Shown one piece after another: positions 1 through 7,748 of a DNA stretch of 53,083 nt. The position numbers were made by a program, and so were the translations under genes. The first letter of the stretch is position 1, and every line of letters starts with the position of its first letter. Below the pieces are notes generated by a model that had not been told where the DNA came from, made no database searches, and saw nothing but the letters and a program-made list of their open reading frames with translations. The stretch comes from Candidatus Omnitrophota bacterium. Its GTDB lineage: Bacteria; Omnitrophota; Gorgyraeia; VGKH01. The stretch spans positions 1-53,083 of the forward strand of contig VGKH01000004.1 in the NCBI GenBank assembly GCA_016867135.1, given 5' to 3'.

Positions 1-1
1 T

Positions 2-1240
2 TTGAGCGAGGCGAATAAGAACCGCCCAATACATGAAGAAGATACCGCACTAATAATATACACTTCAGGAACAACCGGAGTAGCAAAGGGTGTTGAGCTT
101 ACTTATCGTAACTTAATGTTTCAGGTAAGGTCCCTGAGCGAAATAATCCATTATAAAATTCAAGATCAGTTTCTTTCTATTCTACCTTTGAATCATACTC
201 TTGAATTAACAGGCGGGCTTATTGCGCCGCTTTATGCCGGAGGCTGCATTACTTACTGTGATAGTTTGAAGCCGACCCGCATGCTTTCGTTGATGAAGGA
301 AACTGGCACAAGAATGATGATTTGCGTGCCATTGGTTATAAAGATGTTACATGACGGAATCATGGATAATGTGGCTAAAATGTCCACCCCTAAACAGAGA
401 GTATTTAGCAGGCTGTTGAATTTATCCAAATTGTTGCTTAAATACAATATAAGGCTAGGACATTTATTGTTTATGGGGTTACATAAGCAGTTCGGTGGAA
501 AATTGCGTGGGTTTGTAAGTGGAGGCGCACCATTAGATAAAGAAGTCGAGATAAATTTTAGTGCACTTGGATTTTGGATATTGCAAGGCTACGGGCTTAC
601 TGAAACATCTCCAGTTATAGCTGTAAATACTTATAAAACACATCGTTTCGGTTCAGTAGGAAAACCTTTGCCAGGCGTGGAGGTAAAGATATTAAAAGAA
701 AAAACCGATTCCAATGAAGGTGAGATTATTACTAGAGGCGACCATGTAATGAAAGGTTATTTTAATAATCCTGATAAAACAAACGAGATTGTTAAAGACG
801 GATGGCTACATACTGGTGATATAGGATCTTTGGATAAAGATGGATTTTTGTATATAACAGGCAGAATAAGAAATCTTATTGTGTTAGGGGCAGGAAAAAA
901 GGTGTTTCCTGAAGAAGTTGAGCAGGTAATGTCCAGGAGCCGATTTATAAGAGAAATCTGTGTTTTGGGTAAAACCGCAACAAAGGGTTTACGCAAAGGA
1001 TGCGAAGAAGTATTTGCGGTTATTGTTCCTAACTTGGATAATTTTGGAGTAGATGAACGTAAAGATAATCAGAAAATAAAAGAGAAGATTTCAAATGAAA
1101 TATCACAGTTGGGACAAAATCTGGCAGAATATAAGCGGATAGTGGATTTTGTGATTTTGGAGAATGAACTGCCTAAAACCGCTTCCAGAAAAATAAAGAG
1201 GCAGGTCTTGCTTGATATAATTAATAAGGTATCGGACTAG
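2..1240 (+). CDS. Long-chain acyl-CoA synthetase / AMP-dependent ligase, 5' truncated by window edge
   Basis: C-terminal part of an ANL-superfamily ligase that activates a fatty acid as acyl-AMP and transfers it to CoA (or to an ACP). Seen: the P-loop-like motif YTSGTTGVAKGVELT near residue 20, the GYGLTETSPV motif near 196, the adenylate-binding TGDIGSLDKDGFLYITGR near 272, and a C-terminal subdomain with the catalytic lysine region TASRKIKRQ. The reading frame is open to the first base and the P-loop lies unusually close to the start, so roughly 150-200 N-terminal residues are outside the window; the apparent TTG start is not real. The length and LGAGKKVFPEEVE motif fit the long-chain acyl-CoA ligase branch. 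Substrate cannot be told from sequence. Confidence 0.9.
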   Translation: MSEANKNRPIHEEDTALIIYTSGTTGVAKGVELTYRNLMFQVRSLSEIIHYKIQDQFLSILPLNHTLELTGGLIAPLYAGGCITYCDSLKPTRMLSLMKETGTRMMICVPLVIKMLHDGIMDNVAKMSTPKQRVFSRLLNLSKLLLKYNIRLGHLLFMGLHKQFGGKLRGFVSGGAPLDKEVEINFSALGFWILQGYGLTETSPVIAVNTYKTHRFGSVGKPLPGVEVKILKEKTDSNEGEIITRGDHVMKGYFNNPDKTNEIVKDGWLHTGDIGSLDKDGFLYITGRIRNLIVLGAGKKVFPEEVEQVMSRSRFIREICVLGKTATKGLRKGCEEVFAVIVPNLDNFGVDERKDNQKIKEKISNEISQLGQNLAEYKRIVDFVILENELPKTASRKIKRQVLLDIINKVSD

Positions 1241-1426
1241 CTATTTATGTTCGATATCTACCTTGATTAAGTCCGGTTAAAATTGATTAAGCTTAATTAA
1301 GATTAGAGCGATAAATACAAACAGGATTAAGTATTAGTTCGAGTCCTCGAGGGGGAGTTTTTTCCACAATGGCCGTAAACGCACCACGCTTACCGTCCAT
1401 TTTCACATTTGAAGAAAGGGGCACTT

Positions 1427-2101
1427 ATGAATCGTTATTCAAAGTTGCGCTTTGTTTTGGCATTGATTTTATGTCTTTGGGGGTTTCAATTTTTTAAGAT
1501 AGGTTTCTCTCTAATAGGGCTGAACTCTACTTTGTTGCCGTATATTCAGAGAGGCATGGATCAAAGAATGTCTCAGCTTGAAATTGAATATAAAAAGAAC
1601 GGGCTAAAAGATGGAGTCAGGGAGGAAGATTTTGAGCGGGAATTTGGTGTTTTGAAGACCGATATGGATAATTTTAAAGAAGGAGTTGCGCAGGGTAAGA
1701 ATTATTTCTTAGAAGCGGCTGTTGTAATATTGTGTTATCTGTTATGTTTTTTGTTTTGGATTAATACCTATCTTGTTCTTCGGAAGTCCACTCACTTTGA
1801 AAAATTGATGAAGACAGCACTTTTCACGGTTTGGGGGTTTGTTGGTTCTTTTTATGTATATATGCTGAATCAAATTTCTTTTGTTTTTTCTTCGACAGAG
1901 CGAATTATGCGTTTGGTTGAGATGCTGGCTGGTAGCAAAGAGATGCCGGTAGTTGAGTCTGGAAGGATGTTAAAGAATTTTCTTGTTTCGCCGGAAGGGA
2001 TTCTCTTCCCGGTTTTGTTTTTATTATTCTTTTGGGGCATCCCATTCGCAGTATATGTATGGCTTAAGAAGCGAGAGCGTTTGCTGTTCAGCTCGACTTA
2101 A
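1427..2101 (+). CDS. Hypothetical membrane protein, about 4 TM segments
   Basis: Unrecognised protein of 224 residues. The start was set at the ATG preceded by GAAAGGGG. A hydrophobic segment lies at about residues 5-30, followed by a charged, probably extracytoplasmic or coiled stretch (about 35-95), then three more hydrophobic segments at about 97-120, 130-150 and 192-215. No catalytic motif is visible. The gene follows a 186-base gap and its 3' end overlaps by 78 bases the minus-strand HTH gene that converges on it. Function unknown. Confidence 0.65.
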   Translation: MNRYSKLRFVLALILCLWGFQFFKIGFSLIGLNSTLLPYIQRGMDQRMSQLEIEYKKNGLKDGVREEDFEREFGVLKTDMDNFKEGVAQGKNYFLEAAVVILCYLLCFLFWINTYLVLRKSTHFEKLMKTALFTVWGFVGSFYVYMLNQISFVFSSTERIMRLVEMLAGSKEMPVVESGRMLKNFLVSPEGILFPVLFLLFFWGIPFAVYVWLKKRERLLFSST

Positions 2102-2476
2102 CGATGCTATTTTGAGAAGGTTTTTGCCAGAATATTTTTTGAGCAGTATTGGATTATCTGTTTCAGCAAGCTTTTTGAGGAATAGCTCGGGCAGGTTACT
2201 GGCGATCTTGAGAAGTTGGGAGATTCTGGGTCGTGTGACTTTGAAATGTTTGGCGGCATCTGAATGCGAGGCGCCCGGATTAGACGCCAAATAGGCTTTT
2301 ACACCAAGCGCAAAACGGGCAATGTTCTTTAGATGTTTGACTGGCTTTGGCGCTGGTTCGGGGAATGCTTCGCCGATCGATATTTCAACGCGTTTTCGTC
2401 TTCGCCGGTAGAAGGGGACGCGCAACCAGCACCATTTCTGACGTGCAAGCAGTTTCGAGTCCAACGTGAATCTCAT
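2024..2476 (-). CDS. Orphan HTH protein resembling recombinase-associated proteins
   Basis: Basic protein of about 150 residues. The N-terminal half has a run of Arg/Lys (PFYRRRRKRVEI), then a helix-turn-helix (SDAAKHFKVTRPRISQLLKI) and a leucine-rich C-terminal helix. This layout resembles small proteins commonly encoded beside large serine recombinases in phage-like or integrated elements; that link is from memory and no recombinase is visible here, so this may be a remnant. The frame can extend to a GTG at 2590, but that extension runs through terminator-like hairpins, so the ATG at 2476 is preferred; neither start has a clear ribosome-binding site. It overlaps the end of the convergent membrane protein gene. 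Confidence 0.55.
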   Translation of the reverse strand: MRFTLDSKLLARQKWCWLRVPFYRRRRKRVEISIGEAFPEPAPKPVKHLKNIARFALGVKAYLASNPGASHSDAAKHFKVTRPRISQLLKIASNLPELFLKKLAETDNPILLKKYSGKNLLKIASLSRAEQQTLSLLKPYIYCEWDAPKE

Positions 2477-2530
2477 TAAGGACTCGCACCCTGGGATGCG
2501 TCTTACGTCCAGTGTGGGGAGCCAATTAAA

Positions 2531-2587
2531 AATCCGAACTTTTTCGGATTGAAAGCCCCAGTTACTGGTTGTAGCCGGGGCTTTTTT
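2531..2587 (+). terminator. Tandem hairpins ending in a T tract
   Basis: First hairpin AATCCGAA/TTCGGATT (2531-2550), second hairpin AAAGCCCC/GGGGCTTT (2552-2559 with 2577-2584) followed by a T run. It lies upstream of the Fur promoter and would stop transcription arriving from the left. Confidence 0.65.
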
Positions 2588-2615
2588 CACAAGGATGGCA
2601 GGGTGAAAAAAGTTC

Positions 2616-2650
2616 TTGACAAATAGGAATGATTACTATATAGTAATTCT
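2616..2650 (+). promoter_or_regulatory. Promoter and palindromic operator of the Fur-family gene
   Basis: TTGACA (2616-2621), 17-base spacer, TATAGT (2639-2644). A perfect 16-bp palindrome ATTACTATATAGTAAT (2632-2647) covers the -10 box, and AATGATTAC (2628-2636) matches the motif upstream of the next gene. The location suggests autorepression. The -10 box ends 6 bases before the ATG, so the transcript would be leaderless. Confidence 0.7.
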
Positions 2651-3088
2651 ATGAAAATTGAGCATGAAGAAATAAGAAAGATGTTCTACGATAAGTGCGC
2701 GGATAAAAGACTTAAAATTACCCCGCAACGTTCGCTTATTTTTGATGAGCTTTCCAAAGCCACGGATCATCCTACCGCTGACGCTATATACAAACGTGTG
2801 CGAAAGACCTTATCGAATATTTCTTTTGATACCGTTTACCGGACGTTGTTGTCATTTACTGAGATAGGCATAGTTAATCTAGTTGAAGGAACGGGCGAAC
2901 AGAAACGTTTTGAGCCCAACCTGCACCAGCATCATCATTTTAGATGCATCAAGTGCCATACCATTTACGATTTCGAAAATGATGCCTATAACGATATTGC
3001 CGTGCCGAAGGCTGTGCAGAAACAAGGAGTCATTATCAATAAGAGGGTAGTGTTAGAAGGTATTTGTTCAAAGTGTAAGGGCAAATAA
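2651..3088 (+). CDS. Fur/PerR-family metal or peroxide regulator
   Basis: Winged-helix repressor of 145 residues, usual family length. N-terminal DNA-binding domain with TPQRSLIFDEL (about 24-34) and recognition helix region ISFDTVYRTL (about 57-66). The dimerisation domain carries the His-rich metal site HQHHHFRC (about 92-99) and two CxxC pairs, CIKC and CSKC, the usual structural zinc site. The sequence does not separate Fur from PerR or Zur. An operator sits on its own promoter, and a related motif precedes the next gene, so that gene is a likely target. No Shine-Dalgarno is visible, consistent with a leaderless start. Confidence 0.92.
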   Translation: MKIEHEEIRKMFYDKCADKRLKITPQRSLIFDELSKATDHPTADAIYKRVRKTLSNISFDTVYRTLLSFTEIGIVNLVEGTGEQKRFEPNLHQHHHFRCIKCHTIYDFENDAYNDIAVPKAVQKQGVIINKRVVLEGICSKCKGK

Positions 3089-3109
3089 ATATTTTTTTGC
3101 CTATTGAGT

Positions 3110-3122
3110 CGTAATGATTACG
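3110..3122 (+). promoter_or_regulatory. Fur-box-like palindrome upstream of the QueD-like gene
   Basis: Palindrome CGTAATGATTACG shares the 9-mer AATGATTAC with the operator on the Fur gene promoter at 2628-2636. It lies in the 150-base gap before the QueD-like gene. Inferred to be a second site for the same regulator. Confidence 0.55.
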
Positions 3123-3238
3123 ATTTAGTAAGCTAACATAAATTAAAGGAGGTGGTTGATTTAGAAAATAAAGTGTGATTAGCGGCATGCAGTAAATAAT
3201 ATAAAAACATGGATATCAACCAAAAGGAGGAAGCTATC

Positions 3239-3733
3239 ATGTCAAACGACAAATATACATCAATAGTAAAACTTGATTTCCAGTACGCGCATAGGTTTAT
3301 GAAATGGCCCAGAGAAGCAAAACACCTTCACGGGCACTCAGGCCTTTTAGAAATTGAGCTTGAAGATACCGTAGACCCGGTAACTGGATTTGCACACGCT
3401 TGTAAAGAGGGATTCAAAAAAGCATGGGAAGTTTGTGACCATTTCCACCACGCATCATTGTTTCAAGAAGGCGACCCGCTTCTTGAGGCGGTTATTGCTG
3501 TGTACAAAAAGGAAGGCATTAATAACGACCCAAAGAATTGTGTCCCTCTTAAAAAGATAGATCACGCACTTGCTTGGTCATACCCGGAATACAGAATAGT
3601 TGTGACCAAAAAAGTTTCAACTTGTGAGAATCTTTGTGAGCTTTTCTACGAGCTTCTTAAAGACAAGATGCCAATTAAGAAGATTACTTTCCGCTCGTCT
3701 TCTATTAACGCAGCATCGAAAACGTTTAAGTAA
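3239..3733 (+). CDS. 6-pyruvoyl-tetrahydropterin synthase / QueD-like protein, catalytic Cys missing
   Basis: T-fold pterin-binding protein of 164 residues. The start was chosen at the ATG after AAAGGAGGAAG; an ATG 30 bases upstream lacks such a site. Zinc ligands match the family: His18 (QYAHRF), His31 and His33 (HLHGHSG). The Asp-His pair is in CDHFHH and the pterin-anchoring Glu in STCENL. The nucleophilic cysteine that E. coli QueD has at position 27 is Ala here, so the standard QueD reaction is doubtful. No queuosine genes are nearby. The neighbouring Fur-type gene and operator suggest regulation by metal or oxidative state; substrate unknown. Confidence 0.8.
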   Translation: MSNDKYTSIVKLDFQYAHRFMKWPREAKHLHGHSGLLEIELEDTVDPVTGFAHACKEGFKKAWEVCDHFHHASLFQEGDPLLEAVIAVYKKEGINNDPKNCVPLKKIDHALAWSYPEYRIVVTKKVSTCENLCELFYELLKDKMPIKKITFRSSSINAASKTFK

Positions 3734-3755
3734 GAAAATAACCCGTATTAGCAAA

Positions 3756-3786
3756 CATCCACCGGCTTAGCCGGTGGATGTTCTTT
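3756..3786 (+). terminator. Intrinsic terminator after the QueD-like gene
   Basis: Perfect 11-bp stem CATCCACCGGC/GCCGGTGGATG with a TTA loop (3756-3780), then TTCTTTTCT. Confidence 0.9.
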
Positions 3787-4105
3787 TCTATTGCGAGCAG
3801 AAGTGCCCCGAAGGCAACCGAATTCAATTACTGAGAGTTGGCATCAGTAAGCGCCAATAAGTTTTTCCCGGAGTAGTAAATAGGGGACGTTTCCCCTCGT
3901 TTTACTCCGACGATATCGAGGTTCATTTCTGGGCATTATATAAGAATTCGGCAGAATATCTCTCTGGTTTATTGGGCAGGTTTATGTTAAACTATCGGGA
4001 ATGGGAAATTGTGTCATGGTACGGTAGGATATGGGCGAGGGCTATGAAAAAAATATTTTAAAGGAACGTTTCGATATGCATCATACTAATGGTCGTTAAT
4101 TTTTA
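3787..4105. other. Noncoding gap with one nested hairpin
   Basis: No convincing gene on either strand. The only clear structure is a two-tier inverted repeat: CGGAGTA/TACTCCG (3869-3875 with 3903-3909) enclosing AGGGGA/TCCCCT (3882-3887 with 3892-3897). It resembles dispersed palindromes seen in related genomes, but only one copy is in the window. Confidence 0.5.
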
Positions 4106-4241
4106 TTTACTTTTTATTTCTAAGTGGTACACTGAATATAGAAAATTCGGGAAAAAGAGTGGGTCCGGGATAATACCCCGGAGGTAAAATATTTGATGGT
4201 CGGGCCGCCATCTTGCTAAATATGCAGGATGGCGGTTTTTT
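4106..4241 (+). promoter_or_regulatory. Promoter with structured leader and attenuator-like terminator ahead of the cell-wall operon
   Basis: Possible promoter TTTACT (4106-4111), 16 bases, TACACT (4128-4133). The predicted leader contains hairpin TCCGGG/CCCGGA (4164-4169 with 4177-4182) and then CCGCCATC/GATGGCGG (4205-4212 with 4228-4235) followed by six Ts. The terminator lies between the promoter and the first gene at 4273, so this is either an attenuator or riboswitch expression platform, or a separate small RNA. It matches no riboswitch class I know. Confidence 0.5.
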
Positions 4242-4272
4242 AGTATCTTGGGAGAAATCTTAATTATTATCC

Positions 4273-4923
4273 ATGCTTAAAGTCTGCGGATTTTTTATTA
4301 CGGTATTTATTCTGGCGGTGATGTTTGTTGCTCCTGTGCGAAACTACATGAATAATCTTTTCCTGAAAGATAAGGCTCAGTTGAAAGAGGAACAGATTAT
4401 TGGAATGGCTTCAGAATACAATCCGCGCGTGGAAGAAATGCAGAGGATTTTAAAAGACGCGCATTTTGATCCCGGCCCTGCGGATGGAGTAATGGGAAGC
4501 CAGACCCGAATAGCAATAAGGGAATTCCAGAAAGAAAAGGGCCTATGGCCTAGCGGCAAAATAGATTCAAAGACTTGGCTTGAGTTAAGCCGGGCAAAAG
4601 AAGCGCTCAAGAATGAAGCAATTGTTCAGCCTTTGATTTTGCCTTCCGGAGAGTATCCGCGCGACGTAAAATCTGAGGAAGAAATCGCAAGGATTAGAGA
4701 ACCTCAGGAAAAACTCACAAAAGCAAAGCTTCCCAAAGATAGAAAGAAGCAAATTCAAATTGCCTTACAAAAAGCCGGATTTTATAAAGGAAAGATTGAC
4801 GGTAAAATAGGCCCGCAGACAAAAGAGGCGATTAAAGCATTTCAAAAAGCCAGAGGTTTAAAAACAGACGGTGCTGTAGGTGCCCAAACGTGGACTGAGT
4901 TAAATAAGTATTTGAAAGAGTGA
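4273..4923 (+). CDS. Membrane-anchored protein with two peptidoglycan-binding domains
   Basis: 216 residues. An N-terminal signal anchor (about 4-25) is followed by two PG_binding_1 domains, about residues 50-110 (with DGVMGSQTRIAIREFQ) and about 155-215 (with DGKIGPQTKEAIKAFQKARG). The linker is charged. These domains bind peptidoglycan stem or glycan parts; no catalytic domain is present. It is first in a tightly packed run with four more envelope genes, and its stop codon is followed at once by the next start. The second domain closely resembles the domain of the lipoprotein at 5730-6128, suggesting duplication. Confidence 0.88.
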   Translation: MLKVCGFFITVFILAVMFVAPVRNYMNNLFLKDKAQLKEEQIIGMASEYNPRVEEMQRILKDAHFDPGPADGVMGSQTRIAIREFQKEKGLWPSGKIDSKTWLELSRAKEALKNEAIVQPLILPSGEYPRDVKSEEEIARIREPQEKLTKAKLPKDRKKQIQIALQKAGFYKGKIDGKIGPQTKEAIKAFQKARGLKTDGAVGAQTWTELNKYLKE

Positions 4924-4926
4924 GTG

Positions 4927-5745
4927 ATGCAAAAGGCAATGCTATTGTCAGCTCTATTTTTGCTTTTTTTGACGGATGCAACCGCGCAAAAGATATCGTT
5001 ATCCCAGCAGGAGATTCAGCAGATTGGCGAGAGAGTTTTTGAGAATGAATGCGCCTCGAAAGATGAAAATTTGATTGTATGGAATGAGGGCGAAGATTTT
5101 ATGTCGCTTGGTATAGGGCATTTTATTTGGTATCCGGAGAATGGAAAAGATTCTTTTGAAGAAAGCTTTGTAAAATTCCTTAAATATGCCAAAGCTTCCG
5201 GGGAGCAAATCCCGGGTTGGCTTGATACTACTCCATTTCCTGCTTGTTCGTGGAGTTCCCGCGAACATTTCCTAAGCGCACAAAGCGACAGCCGGTTAAT
5301 AGAACTAAAAGATTTTTTAATTAAGACAAAATCTTTACAGGCTGCATTTATTATGAGACGGTTAGAGGATGCTTTGCCTCTTATATTCAAAAGCACTCCA
5401 GAAGGGGTTCGCGAGAAGATAGCTTCGCAGTTTTACCGTGTCGCCTCTGCGCCTTCAGGAGTTTATGCTTTGGCGGATTACGTTAATTTCAAGGGGCTAG
5501 GGATAGCACCGTTTGAAAATTATCAAGGTAAAGGCTGGGGATTGCTTCAAGTCTTGGAAGGGATGAGAGAGGAGAACGAGGCCCCGGATGCTGTTGGAGA
5601 ATTTGCCCGATCGGCAAATGCTGTGCTTGAAGAGCGCGTGAAAAATTCTCCTTCAGGCCGCAATGAACAGAAATGGCTGCCGGGTTGGAAGAAAAGGGTT
5701 AATTCGTACATTAAGCAGGAGGAGGTAACATGTTTACAAGAATGA
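4927..5745 (+). CDS. Secreted protein of unknown family, possibly lysozyme-like
   Basis: About 272 residues with a signal peptide (cleavage near DATA-QKI). A GTG at 4924 is an alternative start. I do not recognise a named family. The stretch from ENEC through WNEGEDF to SLGIGHF (about 38-65) recalls the Glu...TIGYGH active-site pattern of phage-type lysozymes; with peptidoglycan-binding proteins on both sides, a glycan-strand hydrolase role is a reasonable guess but not shown. It overlaps the next gene by 16 bases, which implies translational coupling. Confidence 0.7.
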   Translation: MQKAMLLSALFLLFLTDATAQKISLSQQEIQQIGERVFENECASKDENLIVWNEGEDFMSLGIGHFIWYPENGKDSFEESFVKFLKYAKASGEQIPGWLDTTPFPACSWSSREHFLSAQSDSRLIELKDFLIKTKSLQAAFIMRRLEDALPLIFKSTPEGVREKIASQFYRVASAPSGVYALADYVNFKGLGIAPFENYQGKGWGLLQVLEGMREENEAPDAVGEFARSANAVLEERVKNSPSGRNEQKWLPGWKKRVNSYIKQEEVTCLQE

Positions 5746-6128
5746 TTTTGTCTGTTTTTCTTGTTTTTGCTTTAGCTGGATGCGCTACAGGCGCAAAAAA
5801 ACAAGCCACGCAAACATCGCCAGCAAGTTACGAAAAATATCAGCAAGAGGCTTATTCCCAAAGTTATGACTATGACGACACCCTGCCATCCGATACATAT
5901 CAAAAACCAGTTAAGAAAATATATTCCGAACCAATGATAAAATTAAGCGCAAAGCAAATTCAAAAAGCCTTAAAGAACGCTGGTTTTTATCAAGGCACAA
6001 TTGATGGTAAAATCGGCCCCAAAACAAAAGCAGCTATTTTAAAATTCCAGAAAGCCAAAGGCCTTAAGGTTGACGGAATTGTTGGAAAAAGGACGTCGGC
6101 CGCGTTAAATAAATATCTATCCCAATAA
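5730..6128 (+). CDS. Lipoprotein with one peptidoglycan-binding domain
   Basis: 132 residues. Lipoprotein signal peptide with lipobox LAGC (Cys near 18), a Gln/Ser/Tyr-rich linker, and a C-terminal PG_binding_1 domain (about 72-131; DGKIGPKTKAAILKFQKAKG). A strong ribosome site AGGAGGAGG precedes the ATG, inside the end of the preceding gene. Likely links the outer membrane to the wall or targets a partner to peptidoglycan. Confidence 0.87.
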   Translation: MFTRMILSVFLVFALAGCATGAKKQATQTSPASYEKYQQEAYSQSYDYDDTLPSDTYQKPVKKIYSEPMIKLSAKQIQKALKNAGFYQGTIDGKIGPKTKAAILKFQKAKGLKVDGIVGKRTSAALNKYLSQ

Positions 6129-6134
6129 AGAAAA

Positions 6135-7058
6135 ATGAAAGCAAAGAAGATATTTCTTTCTATATCAGTTATTGTTGTTTTGGGTGTTGGAGTATATTTT
6201 GGTCAGCAGTATTACGCTAGATTCCAAAAGGCTAAACAAGAGCGGCTTCTATACGAGGCAAGGAAAACCGCATGGCAGAAGTTGCAGCGACGCATTGAGG
6301 TTGAAATAAGCCAGTTTAAGGGCGAGACTGGAATAGTGATTAAGGATTTAGAAACCGGGTGGGAACTCTCATATGAAAAGACTAAATTGTTCCCTTCGGC
6401 AAGCTTGGCCAAAATTCCCCTCATGGCGGCATGTTTTCTTGCGGCTGATCAAAGAAGAATTAAGCTTGACCGCAATATCGCGCTTAAATCAGCGGATAAA
6501 CTTACAGGATCAGGGGTATTGAAAGATATGCCCGCAGGCACCACTTTTAGCGTAGAGAGGCTCATCGGGCTTATGATTTATGACAGCGATAATACTGCCA
6601 CCAACATTGTTACTAACTTAGTAGGTATTGATTACTTAAATAGCGCATTTAAGGGCTTTGGGTTAAAGAATACAGATCTCTCTCGCAAGATAGCCGATTA
6701 TCAATCGCGTAGCAAGGGTATTGAGAATTACACTACCGCCGAGGATATGTCTCTACTGTTAGAAAAAATCTACCGAAAGACCCTTGGCAATAAAAACATT
6801 TCCGATAAGTGCATAAGCATGTTAAAATTAGCGCGTATGAACGACCGCATCCCTAAATATTTACCGGCCGAGATAACTATTGCGCACAAAACCGGCCTCG
6901 AGAGAAATGTTTGTCATGATGCCGGTATAGTGTTTACGCGCAAAGGCGATTTTATTATTGTCGTGTTAACGAAACACGCGAATTCGAATAGCGCGCCTTC
7001 CAAGGAATTTATCGCGAAAGTATCTTTGCATGCGTATAAATATTTTGATCAGTTATAA
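6135..7058 (+). CDS. Class A beta-lactamase-fold serine hydrolase, probably not a true beta-lactamase
   Basis: 307 residues. An N-terminal membrane anchor (about 5-25) precedes a beta-lactamase/D-Ala-D-Ala peptidase fold. Catalytic motifs: SxxK as SLAK near 95, SDN in YDSDNTATN near 150, and KTG in AHKTGLE near 255. The omega-loop Glu (ExxLN) that deacylates penicillin in class A enzymes has no clear equivalent; the matching stretch reads LSRKIADYQ. Its place in a cell-wall gene run supports a peptidoglycan-directed or regulatory role over drug resistance; this is inference. Confidence 0.8.
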   Translation: MKAKKIFLSISVIVVLGVGVYFGQQYYARFQKAKQERLLYEARKTAWQKLQRRIEVEISQFKGETGIVIKDLETGWELSYEKTKLFPSASLAKIPLMAACFLAADQRRIKLDRNIALKSADKLTGSGVLKDMPAGTTFSVERLIGLMIYDSDNTATNIVTNLVGIDYLNSAFKGFGLKNTDLSRKIADYQSRSKGIENYTTAEDMSLLLEKIYRKTLGNKNISDKCISMLKLARMNDRIPKYLPAEITIAHKTGLERNVCHDAGIVFTRKGDFIIVVLTKHANSNSAPSKEFIAKVSLHAYKYFDQL

Positions 7059-7072
7059 AAGGAGGTTTTTCT

Positions 7073-7744
7073 ATGGTAGCTAAGTTTGCTGTTATTATGT
7101 TTTTGGCGATATTTACCATGTCGGGGTGCGCTTTTGTTCAAAAGGCGAAAAGGACTGATGAGTTGGAGATCGAGAACCAGAATTTACGGGCCCGAATTAC
7201 TCAGCTCCAGCAAGAGAAAGCAAAAGAAGTTGAACATGTAGTCAAGCAAAAGGATAGGGAGCTTTCTGAGCTTGAAAAAGCGAAGCTTGAATTGGAGGAC
7301 GTCCTGAAAAGAGAAATCGGAAATTACAAAGCCAAGCTGGAGATGACTGAACGCGGGCTTGTGATTACTTTTTTATCCGAGGTATTTTTTGATTCCGGGA
7401 AAGATGTAATCCGTGAAGACGGAAAAGATTCTATTCGAAGAGTAGCCGAAGTTTTAAACAGGGATGTCCCTGATTCCAATGTTGCCATTGAAGGCCACAC
7501 AGATAACCAGCCGATAAAGTATTCCGGATGGAAAACTAACTGGGAGCTTTCCTCGGCGCGGGCGCTTGCGGTATTGCATTATCTTATTGATGATTGCGGA
7601 GTAAAGCCGACAAGGCTTTCTGCTAACGGTTATGGAGAATTTCGTTCTGTCGCAGAAAATGATACAAAGGAAAATATGCAGAAAAACCGCAGGGTTGAAA
7701 TTGTTATATTGCCTTCAAAAATAAGCAAGGTGAAGGCGCAATAA
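7073..7744 (+). CDS. OmpA-family lipoprotein with coiled coil
   Basis: 223 residues. Lipobox MSGC (Cys near 19), a long coiled coil rich in Glu/Lys/Gln (about 25-85), then an OmpA-like peptidoglycan-binding domain (about 95-218) with the signature EGHTDN, the NWELSSARA helix and NRRVEIVI. The OmpA domain binds diaminopimelate in peptidoglycan. A ribosome site AAAGGAGG precedes the start. It closes the envelope gene run; the glucan phosphorylase starts 4 bases later, so they may share a transcript. Confidence 0.92.
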   Translation: MVAKFAVIMFLAIFTMSGCAFVQKAKRTDELEIENQNLRARITQLQQEKAKEVEHVVKQKDRELSELEKAKLELEDVLKREIGNYKAKLEMTERGLVITFLSEVFFDSGKDVIREDGKDSIRRVAEVLNRDVPDSNVAIEGHTDNQPIKYSGWKTNWELSSARALAVLHYLIDDCGVKPTRLSANGYGEFRSVAENDTKENMQKNRRVEIVILPSKISKVKAQ

Positions 7745-7748
7745 ATCT

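Noticed and set aside
1339-1367. tRNA-like T-loop TTCGAGTCC after the acyl-CoA ligase
   Set aside because: Flanking bases do not form a T stem and no acceptor or anticodon arm is found.
2024-2590. Prophage or integrated element around the HTH protein
   Set aside because: No recombinase, integrase, phage structural gene or attachment repeat was found close by.
3152-3178. Short GTG frame of eight codons next to AAAGGAGG before the QueD-like gene
   Set aside because: Too short to support, and a better ribosome site and start lie downstream.
4140-4241. c-di-GMP-I or other known riboswitch in the leader
   Set aside because: Conserved core bases of the classes I could recall are not present.
6135-7058. 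Antibiotic-resistance beta-lactamase
   Set aside because: The deacylating Glu motif is not evident and the gene is within a cell-wall operon; the fold alone does not show resistance.
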